Shown piece by piece: positions 42,591-52,948 of a stretch of DNA of 64,000 nt. The number at the start of each line of letters is the position of its first letter. Within the stretch, counting starts at the first letter, position 1. The translations under genes were made by a program, and so were the position numbers. The DNA is taken from NCBI RefSeq assembly GCF_031143425.1, contig NC_090439.1, positions 351,038,027-351,102,026 of the forward strand, written 5' to 3'. Below the pieces are notes generated by a model. That model searched no databases. It was not told the DNA's origin and worked only from the letters and a program-made list of their open reading frames with translations. Origin of the DNA: Pleurodeles waltl. Taxonomy: Eukaryota > Chordata > Amphibia > Caudata > Salamandridae.

Positions 42591-42983
42591 GAGCGATATC
42601 TCTTAGAAATTAAGGATGTGAGGGAAAGGTCTCTCATAACTCGATTTCACTTGGGCATCATTAGAAGTAATTTGTGCTTCCCTTTAGGTCAATATGGGGA
42701 AGAATGTATTAGACCCTGCCCCTGTGATGGGGTGTCCCATCAGACCTTGATCCATTTTACACTGTTCTGTGTCTTTTATGCACCATTTAGAACTCAATTT
42801 TTATTACCGCTCCTAAGGCCCAAGGGTTTCGTGCAATACCGTCCTGCTTTTATGTGGCTGCAAATGGCCTCAGATGTATTGGTATGGAAGGGCCTGGGAT
42901 CATTCTTGAAGGGAGCTACTACTTGGCGCAAAAATGTAGAATTTCTAGTGATTTCTTCTATTTTTTTCTGTTTTTATGAATGA
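42591..42983 (+). pseudogene. LINE ORF2 C-terminal end (continuation from 31333)
   Basis: It resumes the LINE ORF2 frame immediately after the duplicated GTCCT. It reads ERYLLEIKDVRERSLITRFHLG, then the cysteine/histidine motif CPCDGVSHQTLIHFTLFC (C-x-C ... H-x4-C), and ends at a stop (42981-42983). The motif is the C-terminal zinc-like element of APE LINEs and corresponds to the one at about 4560-4620 in the minus-strand LINE. The gypsy insertion fell between codons CCT and GAG, so no codon was lost. Confidence 0.88.
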
Positions 42984-43148
42984 GGTTTTTATCTTCTTTT
43001 CTTTTGTTTTTATATATATGTATATGTTTATATTTATGATGGGTGTTTTTACTATATATGGTATTTATTGGTATTTTAATAATGTATTGGTGATTATTTG
43101 TTGTAATAGATTAATTTTTTTCATACCGAATAAAGTTTCTTTCTTCTT
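42984..43148 (+). terminator. LINE 3' UTR, polyadenylation signal and tail
   Basis: A 165-bp T-rich 3' UTR with AATAAA at 43129-43134. It is followed by a short pyrimidine-rich tail directly before the target duplication at 43149. Confidence 0.8.
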
Positions 43149-43160
43149 CAACGTTTATTT

Positions 43161-43543
43161 TAAAAATACTGGATTCAGAAACCACCTAACAAAATTACCG
43201 CTTTATAAATAAACAACTCCAGTTGTAAGGGGGAAGGTGATTCATGGCAGAGATGCCCAGGGGCTGCCCCTTAAATTTTGATATGCTGAAAGAAAATAGG
43301 TTCCCTCACACCGCCACTCTCCCGCAAACTTGCACATATTGTTCCATTCATACAGCCACATAACACACCAGAAAATCCAATGTAATTCCCACCTCCTGAA
43401 AATGACATGCATCTGTTTTACATGTAGGTTATCTTTCTATTCCCGGCACTGGTGCAGACAATTGTGGTGATAATTGTGCACCTGCAGCATGAATTACTAT
43501 TTTGTGCAGTAATTCGTAGGTACAGAATTACCACAACATTATG
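43161..43543. other. Gene-free flank between LINE and MH3
   Basis: AT-rich sequence with no coding or repeat signal that I recognise. It is the right-hand flank of the LINE insertion site, so it belongs with the sequence left of 26064, but I find no frame continuing across. Confidence 0.4.
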
Positions 43544-44170
43544 GGGGTCATTCCGACTCCCGCCGGCGGCGGTAACCGCACGCCCGGCGGGAGCCGCCGA
43601 ATGACCGCACCGCGGTCAAATGACCGCGGCGGTCATTCTGAGTTTCCCGCTGGGCTGGCGGGCGACCGCCAAAAGGCCGCCCGCCCGCCCAGCGGGAAAC
43701 CCCCTTCCACGAGGATGCCGGCTCCGAATGGAGCCGGCGGAGTGGAAGGGGTGCGACGGGTGCAGTTGCACCCGTCGCGATTTTCAGTGTCTGCCACGCA
43801 GACACTGAAAATCTATGTGGGGCCCTGTTAGGGGGCCCCTGCAGTGCCCATGCCAGTGGCATGGGCACTGCAGGGGCCCCCAAGGGCCCCATGACACCCG
43901 TTCCCCGCCAGCCAGGTTCTGGCGTTGAAAACCGCCAGAACCAGGCTGGCAGGAAGGGGGTCGGAATCCCCATGGCGGCGCTGCTTGCAGCGCCGCCGTG
44001 GAGGATTCCCTGGGGCAGCGGGAAACCGGCGGGACACCGCCGTTTCCCGTTTCTGACCGCAGCTGTACCGCCGCGGTCAGAATGCCCATGGAAGCACCGC
44101 CAGCCTGTTGGCGGTGCTTCTGCGGTCATTGGCCCTGGCGGTCCATGACCGCCAGGGTCAGAATGACCCC
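43544..44170. mobile_element. Multi-hairpin foldback element MH3
   Basis: A 627-bp element in the same orientation as MH1. It begins GGGGTCATTCCGAC and ends GTCAGAATGACCCC, with target duplication TTATG (43539-43543 and 44171-44175). Hairpins: 43753-43778 (12-bp arms), 43781-43811 (14-bp arms) and 43831-43881 (25-bp arms, perfect). Relative to MH1 and MH2, both the second and third hairpins carry a C-to-G change in one arm and the matching G-to-C change in the other, so pairing is kept. There is no credible gene. Confidence 0.88.
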
Positions 44171-44175
44171 TTATG

Positions 44176-47060
44176 TATCTTAGCCCGAGGAATGGAGGAT
44201 TATAGATTTGTGTGTGAACAGTGAGACACACAAACCCATTAACTTTCTAAAAAACATATAAACAGTGCATTTTTATTGTTTTCTGTGACAGCGTGCTGAG
44301 GCTTATTTGTGCATTCAATAGCAGCCTTGACAATGGCGGTCGGTTTGACATGTTCTTCAAAGAATACATACAACCTGCCAGTGATGTAATCTAAGTAGGA
44401 TGAAATTGTTTCATTTAACTAAATTATTCTACCACTCCTGATATCTTGCCCATCCGCAGATAAATGTCTGGGCCTATCATATTATTAGGACATTCACAAG
44501 CTCATGGAAGGAACATTAACAGCCTGCATATGGTCGAAGATGTCCTCTAGTACAGTAAATCCACACTCAGGATGGTAATGGGGAGAGAACATCCTCAAAA
44601 TCGGGGGTCTAGGACAGTGTGATTGTTCTTGTTGAAAAATAAAAATGTTGCTAGCGGAATTTAACTTGGATGGCACATTGAAGCAGGAGTAGATATAGAA
44701 CCATTACAGCTGCCCGTGAAAAAATGTCTTCGCGTTTGAGTAACTTGGAATTTACAAATGAGCCCCAGAATTGCTCATGGTTAACTGCAACTGTCAGGGT
44801 TTCCCGTGATTCCTCCTGGAATTCTCTGTGAATGCAAAAAAAGGCAGACATGTTCCAAATGAAGGCATACATATATGTAGTAAGGTTATGCATTTGTTTG
44901 AGAATCAGCCCATAGGGACACAGGTTTGTAATTCTATTTTATTTGGAAATTATATGTAGTTCATAAGAAGTACCACTGTTAACAGCCAGATATCCTCACA
45001 CAAAATTAATAGAGAGAAGCAGACAAGAAAGGCTAAATTTGAAATAAGTAGATGCCATTACTCAAATTGAATGAACATTAAGGACTGCATTTCGTTTGAT
45101 CTGTCCTTTTATGCATGTCACTGACAATAGCTCTAGAAGTTATTTGAACGAACCCCATTGTTATAAAAAAATAGTTATGTGCGGCCAAAGAGAGTACCTG
45201 TGCACAAACTATCACCACGTGAGGCCGATGCAATTCCCAAAAGAGTGGGAATTGCCGTTTTATTTAGAAACAATGTCCAGGGTGTCAATGAACTCAGTTT
45301 TAGGTTCAAAACGATATACGTATGTATCACTCCCTGGCACATCTAAGGTCAGATTTTATTACTATCCTTCTACATATACCTGACCCTGACCCTAACTGCA
45401 GCTAACGGCACTGAACAGCCTCTGGAAAAGCTGTTTTTGATTTGCGCTTTGAAGCACAGCGTCAGGCTAAACATGAATGTTAAATCCAACCAAAAACAAA
45501 ACTTGTGATTGTGAATCTGAAGTCCCCATTAACAAAAACGACCAGGGCCAGAAGCATTCCCCTTGATAAAGTAATTTTTGGACTACTTGAAATCAGACTT
45601 CATGGTAAATCAACGTATGTCCAGCAAAGAAACAAGACCACAGAGACAATGGCACTTTTTACGGATGCTTTACAAACAAATTAGGCTATCACTCTCTTAA
45701 AACGATCCTGGAGCTGCATAGGGGGAAAACAGGCTGCAACATATGATGAAGACCTTTGTGAATACCGTGCAGAGCACACGATTTAAAAAAAAAGTGACTG
45801 TGGTCCTATTCCAGTGGACTGAAAAATACTTTTGCAGTTGTTTGTATATTATACACACCACCTTGGTAATGCTTGTACTACTGTTTCGCAAAGTTTTGGA
45901 AGCAGGCTTTGCACAGGGGTCACTTTATTTCACTCGTATGCACACTTATGAACAATTTGCCTTATGCTGTAATAAATTACCATAGAAGAGCCTGTGAAAT
46001 GTGACATATCTATATAGATCCCTTTTACAGTAATTTTTGCTGTTCTATATAAATATTTTTCTTTTGAATTAGTTCTGTGTGAACCACTGTTCTCCACAAG
46101 TAAATTGCACTTGAACTCATCATTTGGCCATATGCATATGGCACATGATAGTTTGCCTTAACAGATGTAGTATGCTGAATTTTGACTCAGGCATTATGTT
46201 GGCCATAACAACAGTTGTCTGGAATGGCTTTATAACACACAAATGCAGAAAAATCAACAAGTTCAAAATTGAAAGTAAAGCATTTGAGGGCTTGTATGTT
46301 GTTCCGTGTCAGTGTCTGTCTCCCCAATTAACACCAATTGTTGTGATTAAATTGTTACATCTTGACTACATAAACATATTACAAGACAACAAAACGGATA
46401 TAGATCCTGTACAACTGCTAAACCCCACCTCATTCTCATGTTTTAACCTGTATGACACAGTATCTATAACCAGGACAAGCCAGTATCCCAATGGGAGACA
46501 GGAAAATATAAATATCAATTTGCACAAAAAGTCATGTGGGCTCAAATGTGAATAGATATTGCAGACCATGCAGTGCTCACCTGGTGATTAAATAAGCAAC
46601 ATTCAATACACAAGGACTCTATACAATCCCCAATGGTTATGTAATCTTCCAAGTTCAAGTAGATCTAGGGAAGATTCAATGAATTTGCAATCCCTTTATG
46701 TTAACCCCAAAATATTTGAGGGGGCTCCACAGGACGTTGCCACCCAACTGCCACAACACCTTGGTGTAGATACTCCCAACAATCTGTCAAACAATAATTA
46801 ATTCCAGGGTAATTGTGGTGTAGACCATTGCAGCACTGTTGGAGCAGAATGGTCTTACTTGGAGTGCAGATGTCTCCCGCCCTTAAGGTGAAACGGTAAG
46901 ACTAATGCAATAATGCTGTAATGGTACTGCATTATTTATTTACATTTGCACACCTTGCTTTTATATGTATGAATACAAAACGTGTGACATAAATTTTCAC
47001 TTTGTCCAGCACATTATTCACTATTCATTGTTGTTTATTGTAATGTCCCTATAGAATTTT
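44176..47060. other. AT-rich stretch without recognised genes
   Basis: Nearly 2.9 kb with only short, unconvincing open frames. The longest (46124-46555) is low in coding character and matches no family that I know. I see no tandem array, no LTR and no hairpin element. It may be unique host DNA or an element too old to read. Confidence 0.45.
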
Positions 47061-47228
47061 GGCCCTGATTTACAGTTTGGCAGTGGGTTACTCCGCCACA
47101 AACTTGACAGATATCCTGTCTCTCGTATTACGATTTCCATAGAAAATAATGGAATCATAATATGGCGGATGGGATATCCGTCACGCTTGTGATGGAGTAA
47201 CCTCATCTGCCAAATTCTAAATCAGGCC
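47061..47228. mobile_element. Small foldback MITE
   Basis: A 168-bp element with long inverted arms. The left starts GGCCCTGATTTACAGTTTGGCAG and the right, complemented, starts GGCCTGATTTAGAATTTGGCAG. The pairing continues imperfectly through GGTTACTCC...CACAA and GGATATCC-like blocks into the centre. Ends of the form GGCCCTGATTTA and the neighbouring TAAG resemble Harbinger-type ends. A target duplication is not clear. Confidence 0.7.
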
Positions 47229-47253
47229 CTAAGTTTGAACTGAATGACATTAA

Positions 47254-48061
47254 GGTGGTCATTATGACATTGGCGTTGATTGTTAAAGTGACGGTAACAC
47301 CGCCAACAGCCTGGCAATAGTTACCGCCAAATTATGACCATGGCGGTGATACCTCCCATAGACAGCCAATATACCACACCAACCGGCAGGGCGTTAACAC
47401 CACTGACCACGCAGGTAGCCACCTACAGCCAGGCAGAAGTCAAGGCCGCCCACCATATCTTGACATAGCAAACCGCCAGGATTTCCGGGGTGGTACCAAC
47501 ACCATCAAAAGCCTGGCAGAAACACTTAACGGAAAATGAAAGATTTACCATCAGGGGCACAGAGGATTCTGCGGCCACCATGGAACCGGAAGTCCAAGTC
47601 CGATGCTCTACCACTCCATGGTCGTCCTGGAGCACCAACGCCGACGAAGACGACAACAGTAAGTACAGCCGCCTAGCACACAAAGGAGGGAGGGAGGAAA
47701 AGGAGTGTGACACACCTACACAACACACACCATTCACACAAACACCATACACAGAACCAGCTGCAGAGTAAAACAACTGTCACAGGACCCACAAGTAAAT
47801 AATTCAAGGACTACAATTCTGAAATACGAACACTGTAATTTGCTGCCAACAGCCACCATAAAAAAAAAGGAAATGAAAATGCAGGCGTCAATGTCCAGAT
47901 GGGCCAATGGCCAGTCCAAAGTTCCAAAGGCCCACATGGCCACAGGGCATAGTCCAAAGCCCAACCTGACTCCTGACAACTTCCAGACTCCATTGTTCAG
48001 GGGCATCATGTTGGAAATGGTCAGGCAAAGGGGCAAGGGGGATGGGGGCACCTCAGCTTGA
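47254..48061 (-). other. Harbinger B 3' non-coding end of gene 3
   Basis: It matches 21840-22605 in Harbinger A in reverse: terminal repeat, a purine/CA-rich block (47690-47760) and the spacer that follows the gene 3 repeats. No gene is present. Confidence 0.6.
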
Positions 48062-48290
48062 GTGGGTGACATGTCCTCTGGTTCTGGAGGGAGCTCCTTG
48101 CCCAACAGTCTCTGGAGGGGAGTGAAAGGCCACAGTCACTGGAGTGGGGAACATGTCCACTGGTTCTGGGGGGGTCTCCTTGCCCAACAGTCAGTGGAGA
48201 GGAGTGAAAGGCCACAGTCACTGGAGTGGGGAACATGTCCACTTGTTCTGGAGGGGGCTCCTTCCCCAACAGCCTCTGGAGGGTGGACTA
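48062..48290. repeat. 82-bp minisatellite downstream of gene 3 (Harbinger B)
   Basis: Three units of about 82 bp each contain CCACTGGTTCTGGAGGGGGC or a close variant, the complement of the phrase found in the repeats at 21470-21860 and 63027-63300. The period is not a multiple of three, which points to 3' UTR rather than coding sequence. Confidence 0.75.
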
Positions 48291-49894
48291 CATGCCCTCA
48301 GCTGGTGGTGGGGGTTCTTTGGGTTCCACTGCTGGTTGTGGGGGCTCCACAGGTTTCTCTGCTGGTTGTGGGGGTACCATGGGTTCCTCTGTTGGTTGTG
48401 GAGGCTCCTTGCCCTCTGCTGGTGGAGGGGGTTCATTGGATTCTACTGCTGGTTGAGGGGGCTCCATGGGTTCCTCTGCTGGCTGTGGGGGCTCCTTGCC
48501 CTCAGCTGGTGGAGGGGGTTCTCTGGGTTCCACTGCTGGTTGCGGGAACTCCTTGCCCTCAGCTCGTGGAGAGGATTCTCTGGGTTCCACTGCTGGTTGT
48601 GGGGGCTCCATGGTTTCGTCTGCTGGTTCTGGAGGCTCCTTACCCTCTGCTGGTGGAGGGGGCTCCTTGGCTTTCTTTGGTGGTGGAGGGGTATCCTTGG
48701 CCTTCTTTGGTGGTGGAGGGGTATCTTTGGCTTTCTTTGGTATTGGAGGGGGATCCTTGTGTTCCCTCTTGTGACGGGCCCCCTTGGCCTTTGTCATGTG
48801 ACGTGTGTCCTGGCCTCCAGGTCTAGGATGTGCCTCCACTGACCCCGTCCTCTGCCCTTTGGTTTTGCCACACTAGTCCTCCCTTTCTGAGGCGGAGGTG
48901 TGGACACACTAGGAGTGGCTGCTGTCACACTCAGGGGCCCCTTTGTGCCAGCAGCTGATTTTTTGGTGGGAGCAGTGGCAGACTGTTTGGCTGAGGGGCT
49001 GGGCTGGGTCGTTGGGACCCTGCTCTTACGGGCAGGACGGAAGGGTGGAGAGGGAAGGAAGAGGTCAAGTTGGGCAAGGAAAAATGTCTTAGGGACGATA
49101 GGGCGGCATGTGGGAGGAGGGATGGGAGTGGAGGTAGAGAGAGTGGTTGTAGGAGGTGTACGTCTGCCGGATTTGAGTGCAGGTGCCTGGACAGTGTGCA
49201 TGTGTGAGGTGGATGGCTGTTGGGTGTCTGAGTGCGAGCGTTTGTGTCTATTAGGAAGGGGGCAGACAGGGTGGGAGAGGACAAACAGGATATGTGGATG
49301 TATGTTGTGGAGGTGTCTGCAAGTGAGGTGGGTGTCCTGCATGATGTGGTGGTGGTGGTGGTGGCTGTTGATGAGTGCATGCAGGTGTGAGTGCAGATGT
49401 GACTGTGAGGGAGGAGGAGGAGGTGGGGGAGACAGTGGAGGCAGTGAATGTTGTGTGTGCAACTGTCTGTTGTTTGTGTGAGTGTTTGTGGCATGAGCTT
49501 TGCTGCCTGTGTTTGTCTGTGCCACTCTTGTGTGATGTTTTGTGTGCATGCTTGTCTGTATGTGTGCATGTGATGGGTTGGTGTTGAGGAGACTGGGACT
49601 GGGAAGTGGTAGTTGGAGGGGGGGCGGTAGGACCAGGGACACTGGCTGCCATCAGATTCACTATAGTTGACTGCCCTACAGAGATGGATCAAAGGAGGTC
49701 AATAGCCTACTCACTGAGGGCAGCAGGGCTGACTGAGGAAGGGCCTGAGGTGCCTGGGGCAAAGGAGATGCCCATCCTCCTGGGTGAGCGGGCACAGGCA
49801 ACTTGGTGGGGGACTACTGGGAGTGCAGTGCTGGCACAGAGGTGGGCTGCAGATCCCTCAGTCACTGGTGCCCCTGCTCCTCCGTCAGATGATG
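48288..49894 (-). pseudogene. Harbinger B gene 3, exon 3 (long disordered tail)
   Basis: It starts at the conserved acceptor (complement of CATCATCT at 49887-49894). After stops and frameshifts in the first 250 bases, a frame of 282 residues (49642-48794) covers the His/Ser/Thr/Pro-rich segment (HTDKHAHKTSHKSG in the neighbouring frame) and a basic end. A following frame (48839-48288) holds a ten-residue KKAKDTPPPP repeat, then about eight Pro/Glu-rich units of the EPPPPAEGKEPPQPA kind. The Lys/Pro repeat corresponds to the KGKDPTPPAR repeat of Harbinger A, so it is an ancestral feature of gene 3. Confidence 0.65.
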
Positions 49895-50293
49895 CTAATG
49901 CACACATGGACAGGATGACAGAAGAAAATGGGGGGAGAGAAAGGGAGCACGGGGTCAGTTACAGCACCAACACCACAGATGGCATACACCTCACCATCAC
50001 ACACAGGGATCAAGATAAAGCACTATGCACTGCACTGGCATTCCATTGCCTAGGTACCACAGCAAGATGACAGCCAACCATTGCCATCTCACCCCTCCTG
50101 GGACTTACTAAGCCCTGTCTGACATGGAATGCCACATAGCTAGCTAACAAGATTTTGCTATTCACCCATTTGCCCTGAGCTCGACCACACGGCAATGTAC
50201 GAGTTGGTATGAAGGGGCACCCACTTACTGAAACCCACCACCAGCATCTTATGTCAGGCAACAAAGATGGGTGTTACACACTCTGTACTCATC

Positions 50294-50563
50294 CCCTTGT
50301 AGCTGCTGTGCTGCCCTCAAGTGCCCATCCAGCTCTGGGTAGGCCCCCACCAGAATGCGGGCCATCAGGGGGGTCAGGCTCCGATGGGCGCCCCTCCCTC
50401 ATTGGGAGTCCATCCCCAGCTGGTCCTTCGCGGTCTTCCGGGCCCAGCATCTCAGGACCTCCCACTGTTTCCTGCAGTGGGTGCTCCGCCTGCTATAGAC
50501 GTCCACGGTCCGCACGTCCTTGGAGATGGCATGCCACAATCCCTTCTTCTGAATGGCACAGAC
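50294..50563 (-). pseudogene. Harbinger B gene 3, exon 2 (Myb/SANT-like)
   Basis: On the minus strand the exon follows CTCTGCAG and reads QKKGLWHAISKDVRTVDVYS, then HCRKQWEVLRCWARKT, the recognition helix. An in-frame stop follows shortly after, and the donor is mutated (ATGAGT instead of GTGAGT). Exon 1 is deleted. Confidence 0.75.
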
Positions 50564-50579
50564 CTGCAGAGTAAACACA

Positions 50580-51476
50580 GTCAGGAGGACACCATTAACT
50601 ATACAATCCTGCCTGTCATACATATGGCATTTGTCCCCCCCCTCCACCGGCACAATGAACAGGTGTTCAGGAATCAGAAGAGTTTCCACTCATTCAATGT
50701 GCAAATGGTGTGCCTGGCTGACCAGTACGTCTCCCACGTCACTGCCAAGTATTCTGGGTCGTTGCATGACGCCTTCGTTTTAAGGAATGGCAGCATCCCA
50801 CATGTGATGGTACAACTACAGAGGCACAGGGTGTGGCTAATAGGTGAGTCCCAACCCAATGCATGTCAGTTTATGGCTTTAGGAGTCATCCCCCACACCA
50901 TTGTGCAAGGCTAATGTTTGTCCCTCACTTCTTGCAGGTGACTCTGGATACCCAAACCTGTTGTGGCTCTTGACCCCTGTAAGGAATGCCAGGACAGGGG
51001 CTTAGAATATGTATAATAATGCTCATGGGTGAACCAGGAGAATAATTGAGAGGACCTTCGGCCTCCTGAAGGCCAGATTCAGATGCCTCCATGTGACAGG
51101 TGGATTACTCTGCTACTCCCCTGAGAAGGTCTGCCAGATAGTTGTTGAATGCTGCATGTTGCACAACCTGGCCATCAGAGGACATGTGCCCTATCTGCAG
51201 GAGAAGGAGGATGGAAATGCTCCTATGGCAGCAATGGACCCTGAGGACAGTAAGGATGATGAGGCAGCGGATGAGGATGTGGACAACAGGACATTAGTCA
51301 TACAGCAGTACTTCCAATGGAACACAGGTAAGAAAGTGGAGCTGACCATTCCTCTGATTAGTTATCTTTTCTGTGTGGCTGTAGCATGCTGGCAGTCACT
51401 TCCTCAGCATCCCAACTGACTTTCACCTATGCCTTCCCATTTTGCAGATGTTGGTGTGGTTACAACTGTGTACTGA
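50580..51476 (+). pseudogene. Harbinger B DDE nuclease (HARBI1-like), C-terminal half
   Basis: Exons at about 50580-50843, 50938-51327 and 51448-51476 with GT-AG introns. The first reads HMAFVPPLHRHNEQVFRN, then MVCLADQYVSHVTAKY, and carries the second catalytic Asp in SGSLHDAFVLRN. The second starts GDSGYPNLLWLL and holds the Glu in RRIIERTFGLLKARF. It has one in-frame stop between them (51003-51005). An acidic tail follows. The block with the first Asp is missing at the 5' deletion junction, so the gene complements the half kept in Harbinger A. Confidence 0.82.
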
Positions 51477-51607
51477 TGGGATAATTTCAGACAGCTACAG
51501 GCCATTTTTTGTATGGAATCACAAAGTTCTGGACAATTTCACAAGATTAAACTGTTAAAATTATTTTGTCACATAAAGCACTATCGCTCAAGTTGTGTTC
51601 AAGGGTG

Positions 51608-52530
51608 TTTATTGAAGTGAAAAATATAGGACGAACAGTGCAATGGAATGGGGTGATGGTAGAGGAAAGTCCAGAGTATTGGTACAGTCTGTTTGTAGCA
51701 CAGATCTAGTGTCCAAGGGGCCATAGGAAGGGGAGCAATGGCAGTTCAAAAAGGATAAGCTGACACCATGGAACACAAGGGGGACCTTCAGGAGGGTCTC
51801 ATTTCCTGCGGTGGTCTTGGCAAGTGTCTCTGGCATCTGTCTGGGTCGCAGGGAACGTTTGTGGGGTGGCTCACCTTTTGCAGGGGAAGGGGTGCTGGTG
51901 GCCAGTGGGTCCTGTGATAGGGCCACCTGTCCACTAGCTGCAGCAGATGTGCAGGGCTGTTCAGTTGAATGACTAGTGGAAGAGGCCCACAGGTGTGCAG
52001 TGTAGTCCCTCATGATGTTGGCCATATCACCCACCACCCCTGCTATGGAGACCATGGTGGTGTTGAGGGCCTGCAATTCTTTCCCGATCTCCTGGTGGTG
52101 TTCCTCCTGCAGCCTCTGGTTCTCCTACATGATGTTTGACATTTGACCCATCTTGTCCTGGGATTGATGGTAAGCCCCCAGGACATTAGTGAGTGCCTCC
52201 AGGACAGTCGACCTGTCCTCCCCCTGTGCACAGCTGTCCTCCGAGTGTCTCTGGCCCCCAGTGCCTGTGTCCCCTGAACAGTGTGCACACTGCCACTGAC
52301 CCCAGGACACTGGTTGTCTTGGCTGTGAGGTGTAAACTGGGGTCCCTGTACAGGTGGGCACACTGCTGATTGACGTGTCCTGGAAACAGAGGTGTGGGAA
52401 CATTGGGTGCCTGTTGTGATGTTGGATACCGATGGGGAAGGGTCTGTGGTGGTGTGGGCTGGGGTATCCCACTGACCAGTGGTCCCTGATGGGTCAGGAA
52501 ATTCATCCAGATCCAGAAGTCAAGAAGCAC
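51608..52530 (-). pseudogene. Harbinger B gene 1, exon 2
   Basis: On the minus strand, frames at 52530-52125 and 52076-51800 align with exon 2 of Harbinger C. They share an acidic start, a Pro/Thr-rich middle, a coiled coil (SIAGVVGDMANIMRDYTAHL) and a basic end (KRSLRPRQ). A polyadenylation signal lies at 51608-51613 on the complement. Exon 1, with the DNA-binding domain, is gone. Confidence 0.68.
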
Positions 52531-52945
52531 CTCCTCGTTCGTAAAGGGTTGTGGGTAATGTGGGTGTGTGTTTAATAGTGCTGTGGGTGTGGTGTTTTTA
52601 TTAGTGTCAGGTGTGTGATTTTAGTTTTGGCCAATGTTGTGTTGGTTTGTATTTGGGTGGCTATTCTGACTGCGTCATTGTCTACCGCCAATGGTTTACT
52701 GCCGTTGAATGTCCGCTTTGGTGAATTGTGAGGAGGGGGCTTTTTTGTTGGTGTGACAGTATGGGTGTTCGTACAAACAGTTTAACACTTACCTTTGGTT
52801 TGCCGGAAATGTGTTTGTGGCAGTATTCTGTTGGTTTAGTGTGTGTGTGTCATAATATGGCGAATGGATGTTCGCCTCTGCGACGGTATGTTGACGGCCG
52901 TCACCGCGGCGGTAAGCGGGATTTACCGCCAATGTCATAATGTCA
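52531..52945 (-). promoter_or_regulatory. Harbinger B right terminal region
   Basis: It matches the left ends of copies A and C in reverse: gene 1 leader, CA/GT tract (around 52840), the ACCGCGGCGGTAAG subterminal block (about 52903) and the end repeat. Confidence 0.65.
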
Positions 52946-52948
52946 TAA

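Larger units (their letters stand above)
26076..43148 (+). mobile_element. Near full-length LINE split by a gypsy element
   Basis: A plus-strand APE-type LINE of about 5.8 kb once the gypsy element (31334-42590) is removed. It carries the 12-bp target duplication CAACGTTTATTT (26064-26075 and 43149-43160). Layout: eight tandem 83-bp units, GC-rich leader, ORF1, ORF2 (endonuclease, RT, C-terminal zinc motif), a short AT-rich 3' UTR, AATAAA at 43129-43134 and a TTTCTTTCTTCTT tail. ORF2 has a single in-frame stop apart from the insertion. The C-terminal motif and the overall layout suit the I/Vingi or CR1/L2 side of APE LINEs; I do not assign a clade. Confidence 0.88.
47254..52945 (-). mobile_element. 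Harbinger B: inverted, internally deleted copy
   Basis: It begins GGTGGTCATTATGACATTGGCG after TAA (47251-47253). At the right it ends CGCCAATGTCATAATGTCA before TAA (52946-52948), so the right end differs from the usual form. Gene order read on the minus strand is gene 1 exon 2, the nuclease (opposite strand), then gene 3 exons 2 and 3. Two deletions are evident: gene 1 exon 1 is missing (junction near 52535), and gene 3 exon 1 plus the N-terminal half of the nuclease are missing (junction near 50575). It cannot be autonomous. Confidence 0.87.

Noticed and set aside
46124..46555. 143-residue open frame in the gene-free stretch
   Set aside because: No domain, no splice or promoter context and low-complexity surroundings; chance is the simplest reading.
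48062..48842. Plus-strand Gly/Trp/Leu-rich proteins of about 250 residues
   Set aside because: These are antisense readings of the Pro/Glu repeats of gene 3 and of the 82-bp minisatellite.
49340..49372. GTG repeat as a functional site
   Set aside because: It is the antisense of a His/Thr-coding tract in gene 3 of Harbinger B.
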